A stretch of 13,401 bases of DNA. It comes from UBA9715 sp964553375. GTDB lineage: Bacteria; Actinomycetota; Coriobacteriia; Coriobacteriales; Eggerthellaceae. Positions 6,329 to 12,865 of the stretch are shown here, piece by piece (within the stretch, counting starts at the first letter, position 1; each line of letters begins with the position of its first letter). A model generated the notes under the pieces. It did no database searches. It was not told the origin of the DNA and saw only the letters and a list, made by a program, of their open reading frames with translations. The translations under genes were made by a program, and so were the position numbers. The stretch is from contig CAZKKN010000044.1 in assembly GCA_964553375.1 (NCBI GenBank), positions 1 to 13,401 on the forward strand, read 5' to 3'.

Positions 6329-6380
6329 GCAGTGCTGGCGGCGCTTGCAGTGCTGGCGGCGCATGCAGCGCTGGCGCGCT
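6329..6380. repeat. 18-bp tandem repeat, about 2.9 copies
   Basis: GCAGTGCTGGCGGCGCTT (6329-6346) is followed directly by a copy differing at two bases (6347-6364) and a third, shortened copy (6365-6380). It lies just after the dmsD stop codon. Simple tandem repeats of this size can vary in copy number by replication slippage. The remaining bases to 6405 contain two smaller GCGCTTGCG-like units. Confidence 0.75.
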
Positions 6381-6405
6381 AAAGGCGCTTGCGACGCTTG
6401 CTATG

Positions 6406-7089
6406 CTAGCGGTAGAACTTCGGCTCCTCCACTTCCAGCTCCAGCGCATCTTGGGCTCCCTGCAAAGAGGCGCGGGTGAGGGCGGCAAGGGACTGAAAGA
6501 ACGGCAGCTCAGAGGCGCTTTCCATTTCCTCCAGGAAATGAGGAGCCCAAGGAAGCAGGTGATCTTGAAGGTACTCGGGGATGGCTTCGGGCTTCTCGTC
6601 GGCCAACCAAGAGAGCAGCACCAGCATGGTTCCAATGTGATCCTCGGGCTCTTTGCCTTCCCCATGTTGCACGGAAATGCCGTTCGTCCGCAGCCATTGG
6701 CGCAGCGCCAAAGTGGATTCGCCGAAGACCACCTGGTCTTTGTCTGTGTACACCGATCCCCACGGAGCCGCGGCCTTGGTATCGGGGCCCACGAATAGCC
6801 GACGAAACTCCACGGTGAGGTCATCTGGTGCCGAGGACTCTTCCGCTGCGGCCTTCTCCCGGTAGTCGCAGTGGCGCTCGGCTCCTGCCACCATGGCCTC
6901 CACCAGGGGTTGGGCCGTGGCTGTATCCACGTAGGGCCACTCCTCGGCGAGCATCTTGGGATCGGTTTCCGCCAAGGTGCGATACAGCGGGCCTATGGCC
7001 GTAGCTTCCAACAACGGGTCATGGAGGAAGAGCGGCCCCAAGGTTGAGCCGATGATCTTCAAGTTCATCCGCGCGGTATCGTCCATCAT
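6406..7089 (-). CDS. dmsD: DmsD, Tat-leader proofreading chaperone for DmsA
   Basis: A 227-residue TorD-superfamily protein close to E. coli DmsD. RRLFVGP (96-102), PWGSVYTD (109-116), VFGESTLALRQWLR (121-134), EPEDHIG (147-153) and the HLLPWAPHFL segment (177-186) all have clear counterparts there. DmsD binds the twin-arginine leader of DmsA in the cytoplasm and delays export until the molybdenum cofactor is in place. It lies downstream of dmsABC on the same strand but 398 bases away, with hairpins between, so it may have its own promoter. GGAGGA (7093-7098) precedes two adjacent ATGs, at 7089 and 7086; spacing favours the second slightly, a one-residue difference. A second, divergent chaperone (2670-3341) serves the other cluster. 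Confidence 0.93.
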   Translation of the reverse strand: MMDDTARMNLKIIGSTLGPLFLHDPLLEATAIGPLYRTLAETDPKMLAEEWPYVDTATAQPLVEAMVAGAERHCDYREKAAAEESSAPDDLTVEFRRLFVGPDTKAAAPWGSVYTDKDQVVFGESTLALRQWLRTNGISVQHGEGKEPEDHIGTMLVLLSWLADEKPEAIPEYLQDHLLPWAPHFLEEMESASELPFFQSLAALTRASLQGAQDALELEVEEPKFYR

Positions 7090-7145
7090 GCGTCCTCCGT
7101 CGGTTGCGGCTTCACAGCCAGTTGTTGTTCACCCAGTGTTTATCC

Positions 7146-7151
7146 AGTATA
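7146..7151 (-). promoter_or_regulatory. Possible dmsD promoter (-10 only)
   Basis: On the - strand TATACT (7151-7146) is a near-consensus -10, about 57 bases upstream of the dmsD start. No convincing -35 stands at 16-18 bases, so it would be a weak or activated promoter. Confidence 0.35.
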
Positions 7152-7184
7152 GATGATTCTCCAAGTGCTTCCCTGTCGTTGCTC

Positions 7185-7248
7185 AGCGCCGTGTGCAGCT
7201 CCCGGCGCCATGCCGTTGCCAAGCGCCATGCGCAGCTCTCGGCACCAT
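7185..7248. repeat. Two imperfect 27-base direct repeats, 37-base period
   Basis: Bases 7185-7211 and 7222-7248 match at 23 of 27 positions; both contain AGCGCC and GCAGCTC followed by CGGC and CCAT. They lie in the gap between dmsC and dmsD. Their role is unknown: possible paired binding sites or a decayed tandem duplication. Otherwise 7249-7350 shows nothing I can name. Confidence 0.55.
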
Positions 7249-7350
7249 ATGCGCAAGCCTCCAGTTTCACGTGCGTGGCCATTCGCGCCGCTAGCGCCAC
7301 CGACACGCGTCTGGTCACATCCAGCGCGAACGCCTCCGTCGCTCATCGCT

Positions 7351-7387
7351 TTGGCGCTTTGAGACACGGTTGGCGCCTTGAAACGCG
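7351..7387. repeat. Two 18-base direct repeats in the dmsC-dmsD gap
   Basis: TTGGCGCTTTGAGACACG (7351-7368) and TTGGCGCCTTGAAACGCG (7370-7387) match at 15 of 18 positions, separated by one base. The second copy runs into the hairpin described next. Confidence 0.55.
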
Positions 7388-7450
7388 AAGAGCCCAGGCA
7401 TACCCCGGGCTCTTCGCCTCGCGGCGGGTCAGAGCGTTCAACCCGCCGCG
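7385..7450 (-). terminator. Two consecutive hairpins after dmsC
   Basis: CGCGGCGGGT (7420-7429) pairs perfectly with ACCCGCCGCG (7441-7450), and GCGAAGAGCCC (7385-7395) pairs perfectly with GGGCTCTTCGC (7407-7417). In - strand order both come 38 or more bases after the dmsC stop. Only a short GTTTC follows the second, so termination may be partial, which would let some transcripts reach dmsD. Confidence 0.65.
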
Positions 7451-7487
7451 CCTTCAGCAATCAAACCTCCTCCAGCATCCAAGCCGC

Positions 7488-8342
7488 TTACAGCCCAATG
7501 CCGATCTGCATGCCGTAGAACACCATGCGGGCCAGGAAGATGGCCACGCCGGCGCAGACGGTTGCAATGGCGAACAGCGCAGGGCGGTAGTTCTTCTTCC
7601 CGAAGAACCCGCATGCGGCGCCGATCACCGTGAATACCAGCGAACCGATGAACGGGCCCATGAGGCTGTCGGCGTTCTTGCTGGTGTCCATGATGGCCGA
7701 AACCTCATTGGAACCGGTGACGAAGAACATGATGGTGCTTGCCGCCAGCAAGATGGCACCCAACAGCATGAGGATCTTGCAAGTGAGCTCGTTGCTACTC
7801 ACCCGTGGGCTGTTCTTGCCGCTCATAGAGCACACGAACATGCCCAGAAGCACGCCGCCGAAGAGCCATGCGCCGCAGATCTGCACGATGGTCTTGGGGC
7901 TGTCCCAAATGGGGATGGCGGGAATGGCGTAGGCGGTGGCCATGAAATACACCGACACCGCGCCTGCGATGGCCACGATGCCCGAGAACACCTTACGCAC
8001 AGTCCCCGATTTCAGGCCGCCGGCTATGGCGACGATCCAATACACAAGGGCCAGCACGAAGAACACGCCGAACCAGAACACCTCGTTCGCCAACGGCGTG
8101 CTCCCAATGGTGTTCATCACGTTCATAGTGTTGCCCGGGTTCGCCAGATGGGCAAACGAGCAGGCAAGACCCAGAATGGCTACGATCACCGGGATTATGG
8201 TGAAGCGGTCAACGCGCTTCAGCTGCTTCTCGTCGTACATGTTCGCGAAGAACGCAACGAACAGCGTGATGAATGCGCCTGCTCCCATGGGGGCGAAGGT
8301 GGTGAAGAGGGTCAAAGGAATCTCTTGCATTGCCATATCCAT
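7488..8342 (-). CDS. dmsC: DmsC-like membrane anchor of DMSO reductase
   Basis: A 284-residue membrane protein with eight hydrophobic segments (about 13-33, 46-66, 85-107, 117-137, 151-172, 184-208, 229-248, 255-277), the DmsC topology. DmsC anchors the DmsAB dimer and oxidises menaquinol. PLTLFTTFAPMGAGAF at 9-24, and the AHLANPG segment at 64-70 preceding the third helix, are typical of the family. A strong AAGGAGGT (8360-8353) sits 10 bases before the ATG and overlaps the end of dmsB, whose stop is 6 bases upstream, so the two are co-translated. It is shorter than the anchor at 1390-2316 and lacks that protein's Gly/Ala-rich loop. Two hairpins follow the stop. The assignment rests on topology plus the unmistakable neighbours DmsA and DmsB. 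Confidence 0.92.
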   Translation of the reverse strand: MDMAMQEIPLTLFTTFAPMGAGAFITLFVAFFANMYDEKQLKRVDRFTIIPVIVAILGLACSFAHLANPGNTMNVMNTIGSTPLANEVFWFGVFFVLALVYWIVAIAGGLKSGTVRKVFSGIVAIAGAVSVYFMATAYAIPAIPIWDSPKTIVQICGAWLFGGVLLGMFVCSMSGKNSPRVSSNELTCKILMLLGAILLAASTIMFFVTGSNEVSAIMDTSKNADSLMGPFIGSLVFTVIGAACGFFGKKNYRPALFAIATVCAGVAIFLARMVFYGMQIGIGL

Positions 8343-8348
8343 GATGCG

Positions 8349-8969
8349 TTACACCTCCTTGGGATTCGTGATCTTGCTGGAATTCACTTCTGGTAACTTC
8401 GAAGCCGGCGAGGGCTTGATCGTTACGTTGGGATGCGTCATGTCCGGGGAGGGCATGGGGTAGATCTGGGCTACATTGCCGTAGCGGGCGCGCAGCTCGT
8501 CGATATCCCCCGCGTCCAGGGCGCGCAGCGGGCAAGCGCTCACGCATACCGGCGCCAAACCCTGAGCCACGCGGTCGGCGCAACCTTCGCACTTCACGGC
8601 ATGACCCGCTTCACGGTCTACCTTCGGTGCGTCGTAAGGGCAAGCCATGACGCAGTAACCGCAGCCGATGCATTTGGTGGTGTCCACCTTCACTATGCCG
8701 TCGGTTTCGTCTTTGTGCATAGCCGTGGTGGGGCAGAACTTCACGCATGCCGGGTCATCGCAGTGGTTGCAGGCGCTGCTCAGGTGGTAGAAGAAGCAGT
8801 CGGTGGTAAGCGTTCCGCCGCTGCCTTCCGCCCAGTTGCCGCCCTCTATGTCGTAGACCTTGCGATAGGCCACATCCAGCGGTACGTCATAGTAGTCTTT
8901 GCAGGCCATCACACAGGTTTTGCAGCCTGTGCAACGGGTGTTGTCGTAATAGAATCCAAATTGTGCCAT
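8349..8969 (-). CDS. dmsB: DmsB, four-cluster ferredoxin subunit of DMSO reductase
   Basis: A 206-residue electron-transfer subunit. Four cysteine groups are complete: Cys13/16/19/23, Cys67/70/75/79, Cys100/103/106/110 and Cys127/130/142/146. FGFYYDNTRCTGCKTC at the N-terminus and CPLRALDAG with IDELRARYG just after the last group are DmsB signatures. It carries electrons from DmsC to the single cluster and Mo site of DmsA and travels through Tat with DmsA. GAGGGGG lies upstream, overlapping the dmsA stop, with 14 bases between the genes. The C-terminal tail from about 166 is Pro/Ser-rich and probably disordered. Assignment is firm. Confidence 0.96.
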   Translation of the reverse strand: MAQFGFYYDNTRCTGCKTCVMACKDYYDVPLDVAYRKVYDIEGGNWAEGSGGTLTTDCFFYHLSSACNHCDDPACVKFCPTTAMHKDETDGIVKVDTTKCIGCGYCVMACPYDAPKVDREAGHAVKCEGCADRVAQGLAPVCVSACPLRALDAGDIDELRARYGNVAQIYPMPSPDMTHPNVTIKPSPASKLPEVNSSKITNPKEV

Positions 8970-8983
8970 CTGTCTCGCCCCCT

Positions 8984-11470
8984 CTAAGCCTTACGCACTT
9001 CGGCGATAATGGAATTGCAAGGCCCGTTGCCATGGGCAAGAGGCGACGGCAGATATGTGGTTAGCGTGTTGATGCATCCGCCGGTGTCCAGCTTGTTTCC
9101 GGCCATGTCGGCTTCGTGCCAGAGGCCTTGGGGCATGGCGATGCAGGTGGGTGTGATCTTCGAAGTCACGTGAGCTTGAATCTTCACCTCGCCTGCGGGG
9201 CTGCGCACCAGCACCGTGTCGCCTTCCTCGATGTTGCGCGGCTTCGCGTCTATGGGATTGATCCACACGTAGTTGCGGTTGTAGTCCTTCAGCACCTGCA
9301 ACGCGCCGAACGAAGAATGGGTGCGCGCCTTGTCATGCCAGCCCGAAAGGTAAAGCGGGAACTCGTCGGTCACGCAGCCATAGCCTTCCGTGCCCGGGTC
9401 GAAAAGCGGGATAGGCGCGATGACCTGGCCCTCTTGCAGCTCGCGGGTCTCGGAGAGCTTCTGAAGCACCTCGGAGTAGATCTCTATCTTGCCACTGGGC
9501 GTCTTGAAGGGATGGCCTTCCAGGTCCTCTATGTTCTCCTTGAAGGCGATGGCCGTGGGCAGCTCGCGCTTCCACACGCCCTGTTCCAAGATCTGGTCCC
9601 AGCTGGGCATTTCGGGATCTTTCGCGGCTCCGGCTTCGTAGAGGCTCTGGACCCACTCGTCTTGGGTCTTGCCGCCGGTGAACTTATCGCGTACGCCGAA
9701 GATCTCTGCGATATCCGCATACACATCGTAGATGGGGCGGCACTCGAACGGCGGCTCCTGAGCCGGACCGCCCACGGTGACCCCCCAGTAGTACTCCGAG
9801 TAGCCATTGGTGGACATGTTCAGCTGCTCGGCGCGCATGGCATCGGGAAGCAGGATGTCGGCGTATTTGGCGCTGTCGGTCATGAAGGTGTCGCAGCAAA
9901 CGATGAACTCGCATTTGTTCTCGTCGGTGAGCGTCTCGTACACGGCATTGATGTCGCCGTGCTGGTTGGTGATGCAGTTGCCCGCATAGTTCCACAGGAA
10001 CTTGATGCCGTTTTTGGGTGCCTCGATCTGTGCGGCCTTCTCAGCGGCTTCGGGGTCTTGGGCACCCAGGAACAGGGCGATCTCGTCAGCGGCGTTGAGC
10101 TCCTTCTTGAAGTTGGAGCCTTCCTGGATGCATTTCAGCCAGGAGTAGCAGCTTATCTTCGCCTTCACCATGTTCATAGGCACGCCATCCGGGTCTTTAT
10201 CGCTTGAGGGGATGGATCCCACGGGCGCTCCGGGAGGCTCGGCTTCGCGCATGCCGGAGTTGGTGCCCTCGCGGCCGATGTTGCCGGTGAGCAGGGCCAA
10301 CATGCACACGGCGCGGGTTGCGGACTCACCGTTTGAGTGACGCTGCAGGCCCCAGCCCTGAACCACGAACACCTTTTCCGCGTCGTGGATCTTCTTCGCC
10401 AGGGTGCGGATGGTGTCGGCGGGGACCAGGCAGATCTCCTGGGCCCATTCCGGTGTCTTCTCCACCATGTCGTAGCCTTCGCCCATGATGTAGGCGTAGT
10501 AGGACTTGTTTTGTCCCTTGGCGCTTTCCGGCATGGTCTCCTCGTCGTAGCCCTGGCAATACTTGTGGAGGAAGTCCAGGTCAACCCAATCGTTCGTGAT
10601 GAGCTCATGGGCGATGCCCGCCACCAGGGCGGCGTCGGTGCCCGTGCGGATGGGCAGCCACTCCTGAGGGTGTCCCGAAATCGTCTCATTGTAGCGATAG
10701 TCGATGTGGATGAATTCCGGCCCCTCTTCGCGCGCGCGTGCATAATCCCACACCACGTTCGCGCCGCCCATGCGCGTTTCTGCCGGTGAGTTGCCGAACA
10801 TGAGCACCAGGTCGGCCTTGCCCGCCTGATCCACCGAAGATGCGCTGATGTTCTCGTAGGGCGATACGCCCACGCCGTACATGAACGGCATGACGTACTG
10901 GTGCATACCTGTGGAGTAGTCGCCGTACATGGGCAGGTAGCCGCCGAGGCAATTCATCAAGCGCTCGGTGACGCGGCCGGTGGCGGAGTACATGCCGGTG
11001 GCGTAATTGATGTAGATGGAATCGTTGCCGTAGGTGTCAATGGTGTACTTCAGCTTGTCTGCGATGGTCTCCACCGCCTCATCCCAGCTGATGCGCTCGA
11101 ACTGGCCAGACCCGCGCGCCCCCGTGCGTTTCATGGGGTATTGCAGGCGGTCGGGGTTGTTCACCCACTGACGCATGGTGCGGCCGCGCAGGCATGCGCG
11201 CGCCTGAAAGTCATCGTTGCCTGTGTCGTCGGTCAGCATGTAGGCGATTTTGCCGTCTTTCACATGCCATTGGAAGATGCAGCGACCGCCGCAGTTCACG
11301 TTGCACTGGCTCCACACAATGCGGTCTGGTTCTTGGCTGGAAACCGGATCGGCGTGGGCCACTTGGGGTCCGAACGCTGATGCCCCTGCCCCTGCCAAAG
11401 CCAAGGCGCCCAAAGCGCCAGCAGCTCCAACGAATGTGCGGCGGTTCATACTATGGTCGGATTGCATCAT
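8984..11470 (-). CDS. dmsA: DmsA-like catalytic subunit of DMSO reductase, Tat-exported
   Basis: An 828-residue molybdo-bis(MGD) enzyme. The leader NRRTFVG (9-15) with a hydrophobic stretch to about 36 and likely cleavage after AHA (40) directs Tat export. The N-terminal [4Fe-4S] ligands are Cys56, Cys60, Cys64 and Cys93. MYGDYST at 181-187 aligns with the DmsA region that provides the serine Mo ligand, making Ser186 the candidate. FGNSPAETRMGG, PIRTGTDAALV, WNYAGNCITNQH, SAKYADILLPD and the C-terminal GGCINTLTT all match the E. coli DmsA pattern as I recall it. The product would reduce DMSO or a related S- or N-oxide with quinol electrons; Eggerthellaceae carry many paralogues, so the natural substrate is uncertain. 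AAAGGAGG (11485-11478) lies 7 bases before the first of two adjacent ATGs. dmsB and dmsC follow closely, dmsD further on. Confidence 0.94.
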   Translation of the reverse strand: MMQSDHSMNRRTFVGAAGALGALALAGAGASAFGPQVAHADPVSSQEPDRIVWSQCNVNCGGRCIFQWHVKDGKIAYMLTDDTGNDDFQARACLRGRTMRQWVNNPDRLQYPMKRTGARGSGQFERISWDEAVETIADKLKYTIDTYGNDSIYINYATGMYSATGRVTERLMNCLGGYLPMYGDYSTGMHQYVMPFMYGVGVSPYENISASSVDQAGKADLVLMFGNSPAETRMGGANVVWDYARAREEGPEFIHIDYRYNETISGHPQEWLPIRTGTDAALVAGIAHELITNDWVDLDFLHKYCQGYDEETMPESAKGQNKSYYAYIMGEGYDMVEKTPEWAQEICLVPADTIRTLAKKIHDAEKVFVVQGWGLQRHSNGESATRAVCMLALLTGNIGREGTNSGMREAEPPGAPVGSIPSSDKDPDGVPMNMVKAKISCYSWLKCIQEGSNFKKELNAADEIALFLGAQDPEAAEKAAQIEAPKNGIKFLWNYAGNCITNQHGDINAVYETLTDENKCEFIVCCDTFMTDSAKYADILLPDAMRAEQLNMSTNGYSEYYWGVTVGGPAQEPPFECRPIYDVYADIAEIFGVRDKFTGGKTQDEWVQSLYEAGAAKDPEMPSWDQILEQGVWKRELPTAIAFKENIEDLEGHPFKTPSGKIEIYSEVLQKLSETRELQEGQVIAPIPLFDPGTEGYGCVTDEFPLYLSGWHDKARTHSSFGALQVLKDYNRNYVWINPIDAKPRNIEEGDTVLVRSPAGEVKIQAHVTSKITPTCIAMPQGLWHEADMAGNKLDTGGCINTLTTYLPSPLAHGNGPCNSIIAEVRKA

Positions 11471-11517
11471 ATTCCCCCCTCCTTTGGATAGGACTCCCTT
11501 TCTTTCCCTGTCCGCCC

Positions 11518-11523
11518 ATTATG
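11518..11523 (-). promoter_or_regulatory. Possible -10 element upstream of dmsA
   Basis: On the - strand CATAAT (11523-11518) lies about 47 bases before the dmsA start. The bases at the -35 distance (ACTGGC) are not consensus, which fits an activator-dependent promoter or no promoter at all. Confidence 0.3.
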
Positions 11524-11584
11524 GCAAGGGGGGCATGAAGGCCAGTTCAGGTGCCCTATCTGTTGGGGGAGGGCTATGCATTCG

Positions 11585-11603
11585 TTGCGATTCCGTTACG
11601 CAA
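11585..11603. promoter_or_regulatory. TTGCG-N9-CGCAA inverted repeat upstream of dmsA
   Basis: TTGCG (11585-11589) and CGCAA (11599-11603) form a symmetric site about 65-80 bases upstream of the possible -10 of dmsA, a plausible activator position. It does not match the FNR consensus TTGAT-N4-ATCAA. A 5-base arm can occur by chance. Confidence 0.3.
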
Positions 11604-11613
11604 ATCCCACGGC

Positions 11614-11637
11614 CGCTGTTAGTCGCGCTGTTAGTCG
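11614..11637. repeat. Exact 12-bp tandem duplication across a stop codon
   Basis: CGCTGTTAGTCG occurs twice in direct succession (11614-11625, 11626-11637). On the - strand each copy contains TAA, and the upstream one is the stop codon of the lipoprotein gene. Confidence 0.85.
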
Positions 11638-12584
11638 GTCGCTACGACTGCGAAGTTCGCCTCACACTCTGCGAAAGTGACTGCGAAGGTGTAGACGTAG
11701 CCCGGCTCCATGGTGAAATCCGCTGTACCGGTCTGCTCTGAGGTGAATCGCACGGGCTCTTGGGGCGCCGTCAGTTCCACCCGCGCCGTGTCGGCGGTTT
11801 CCGGCGCAAGGGGGTAGCGTGCCACCTCCATGGATTGGAACGCTCGATCGAAGGTCACGGTTGCCGGCGTGGGGCCGGTGATGCGCGCGTCATTTATCCC
11901 AGGTGCCACCAGGCCGTTCTCGTCGTAGAAAGCGCCATCCAGGGTAAGGCTGTCCGTTCCGTCAGCGTTTGCGAAGACGCGGAAGCGATAGGGGTTGAGC
12001 GATAGCGTGATCTGGCCACTCGCATTCGTGTATGCGAGGGAGCCAACCGGCTCGCTTGTGGGATCGACCGGTGGGAACACGCTTGCCACCAAGTCGGCGT
12101 ATTGCTCAGCGGCTTCAGGGCTGCCTGTTTCCAGTATGCGCATCTCCGTTATGCCCGGGTATTGTCCCGGGAAGCTTTCCAGCATGATCCCGTTGCCAAC
12201 CAAGGCGAGCACGTTTCCCACCTGCAGGTCATCGGCTGTGATGGTCTGTCCATCCAAACCTTCGATGCCCTGAGCGGGAATGGTGGGGAAAAACGGCGAG
12301 TTGGTGGTTTGGTCTACCAGCAGGATGTCATTGCCGTTTGCGTAAACCACAAGTGCGGTGGTCTCAACGGAGTCCTGTGCGCTGCCGTCGGTGCTGGCCG
12401 AAGAACCGCTGGAGCCAGAAGAGCATCCCAAAGCAAACAGACACAGGCAGCTTAAAGCCGCCCCGACCAAAAGGAGGGTGAGCGCGCGCCGGGCTTTCGG
12501 ATGCGTTGGTTGCGAAGTCGTTGCTACAGGTGCGCCGTTTTCTGCGCTCACGGTATGCATCCCGGTTCTCTGCGTCTTGTTCAT
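11631..12584 (-). CDS. Predicted lipoprotein of unknown function
   Basis: A 317-residue protein with an N-terminal charged stretch, a hydrophobic segment at about 34-52, and a likely lipidation site at Cys54 (ALGC, an imperfect lipobox), then a Ser/Gly linker (55-66). Mature residues 75-150 have the pattern ITADDLQVGN...ESFPGQYPGI (115-145), which recalls the small beta-rich YobA/DUF3221-type module; this is a weak resemblance from memory. Residues 180-317 look beta-rich, with no family I recognise. It would sit on the outer face of the membrane. AAGGGAGG (12597-12590) is 5 bases before the ATG; Met9 is a less likely start. It lies 160 bases upstream of dmsA on the same strand, with no clear terminator between, so co-transcription is possible but unproven. 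Confidence 0.8.
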   Translation of the reverse strand: MNKTQRTGMHTVSAENGAPVATTSQPTHPKARRALTLLLVGAALSCLCLFALGCSSGSSGSSASTDGSAQDSVETTALVVYANGNDILLVDQTTNSPFFPTIPAQGIEGLDGQTITADDLQVGNVLALVGNGIMLESFPGQYPGITEMRILETGSPEAAEQYADLVASVFPPVDPTSEPVGSLAYTNASGQITLSLNPYRFRVFANADGTDSLTLDGAFYDENGLVAPGINDARITGPTPATVTFDRAFQSMEVARYPLAPETADTARVELTAPQEPVRFTSEQTGTADFTMEPGYVYTFAVTFAECEANFAVVATD

Positions 12585-12639
12585 AGCATCCTCCCTTGCT
12601 GAGCGTTTGCGCGTTTGTTGAGGCTTGCGGTTTGCTTGG

Positions 12640-12645
12640 ATGATA
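12640..12645 (-). promoter_or_regulatory. Possible -10 of the lipoprotein gene
   Basis: On the - strand TATCAT (12645-12640) lies 55 bases before the start codon. The upstream GTCAAA region at 16-base spacing is a poor -35. Bases 12646-12788 contain no gene I can support. Confidence 0.25.
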
Positions 12646-12788
12646 CTTCACTCCGCTGCCTTTGACCGGCGGTGCAAACGAGCCGAAAAGAATCTGACAA
12701 ATAGCAGTTAATAAGCTGCATTCCGCAAACCGCTTGGTTACAAACGGCAGCTGGGGTCGGCACCGGCGGCTCAAGCCGTACAATCGGG

Positions 12789-12804
12789 ACTATACATATA
12801 TAGT
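12789..12804. promoter_or_regulatory. AT-rich palindrome ACTATA-N4-TATAGT before the DJ-1 gene
   Basis: A perfect 6-base inverted repeat (12789-12794, 12799-12804) sits 61 bases before the DJ-1-like start and is the only AT-rich island in the region. It contains -10-like hexamers (TATACA, TATATA) but no matching -35. It could be a promoter core or an operator overlapping one. Confidence 0.4.
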
Positions 12805-12865
12805 GCCTCGACGCTGTGAAACGAAGTCAGCGCTAACGGGTGCTGCGAAAAGGAGGCGGGTTGTA

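Noticed and set aside
6329..6380. The 18-bp tandem repeat as a CRISPR or in-frame protein repeat
   Set aside because: There are no spacers between units, and the only frame encoding a peptide repeat (APPALQ-like) is out of frame with dmsD and lacks a start.
7104..8396. A 430-codon open frame on the + strand across dmsC and its downstream gap
   Set aside because: It is antisense to dmsC, has His/Glu/Arg-rich low-complexity composition typical of GC-rich shadow frames, and shows no ribosome site or family motif.
9116..10207. A 363-codon + strand open frame inside dmsA
   Set aside because: It is the mirror of a well-supported DmsA coding frame, with no recognisable domain of its own.
11553..11574. 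GCCCT...AGGGC hairpin between the lipoprotein gene and dmsA as a terminator
   Set aside because: Only five pairs with a 12-base loop and no T run on the - strand; too weak to call.
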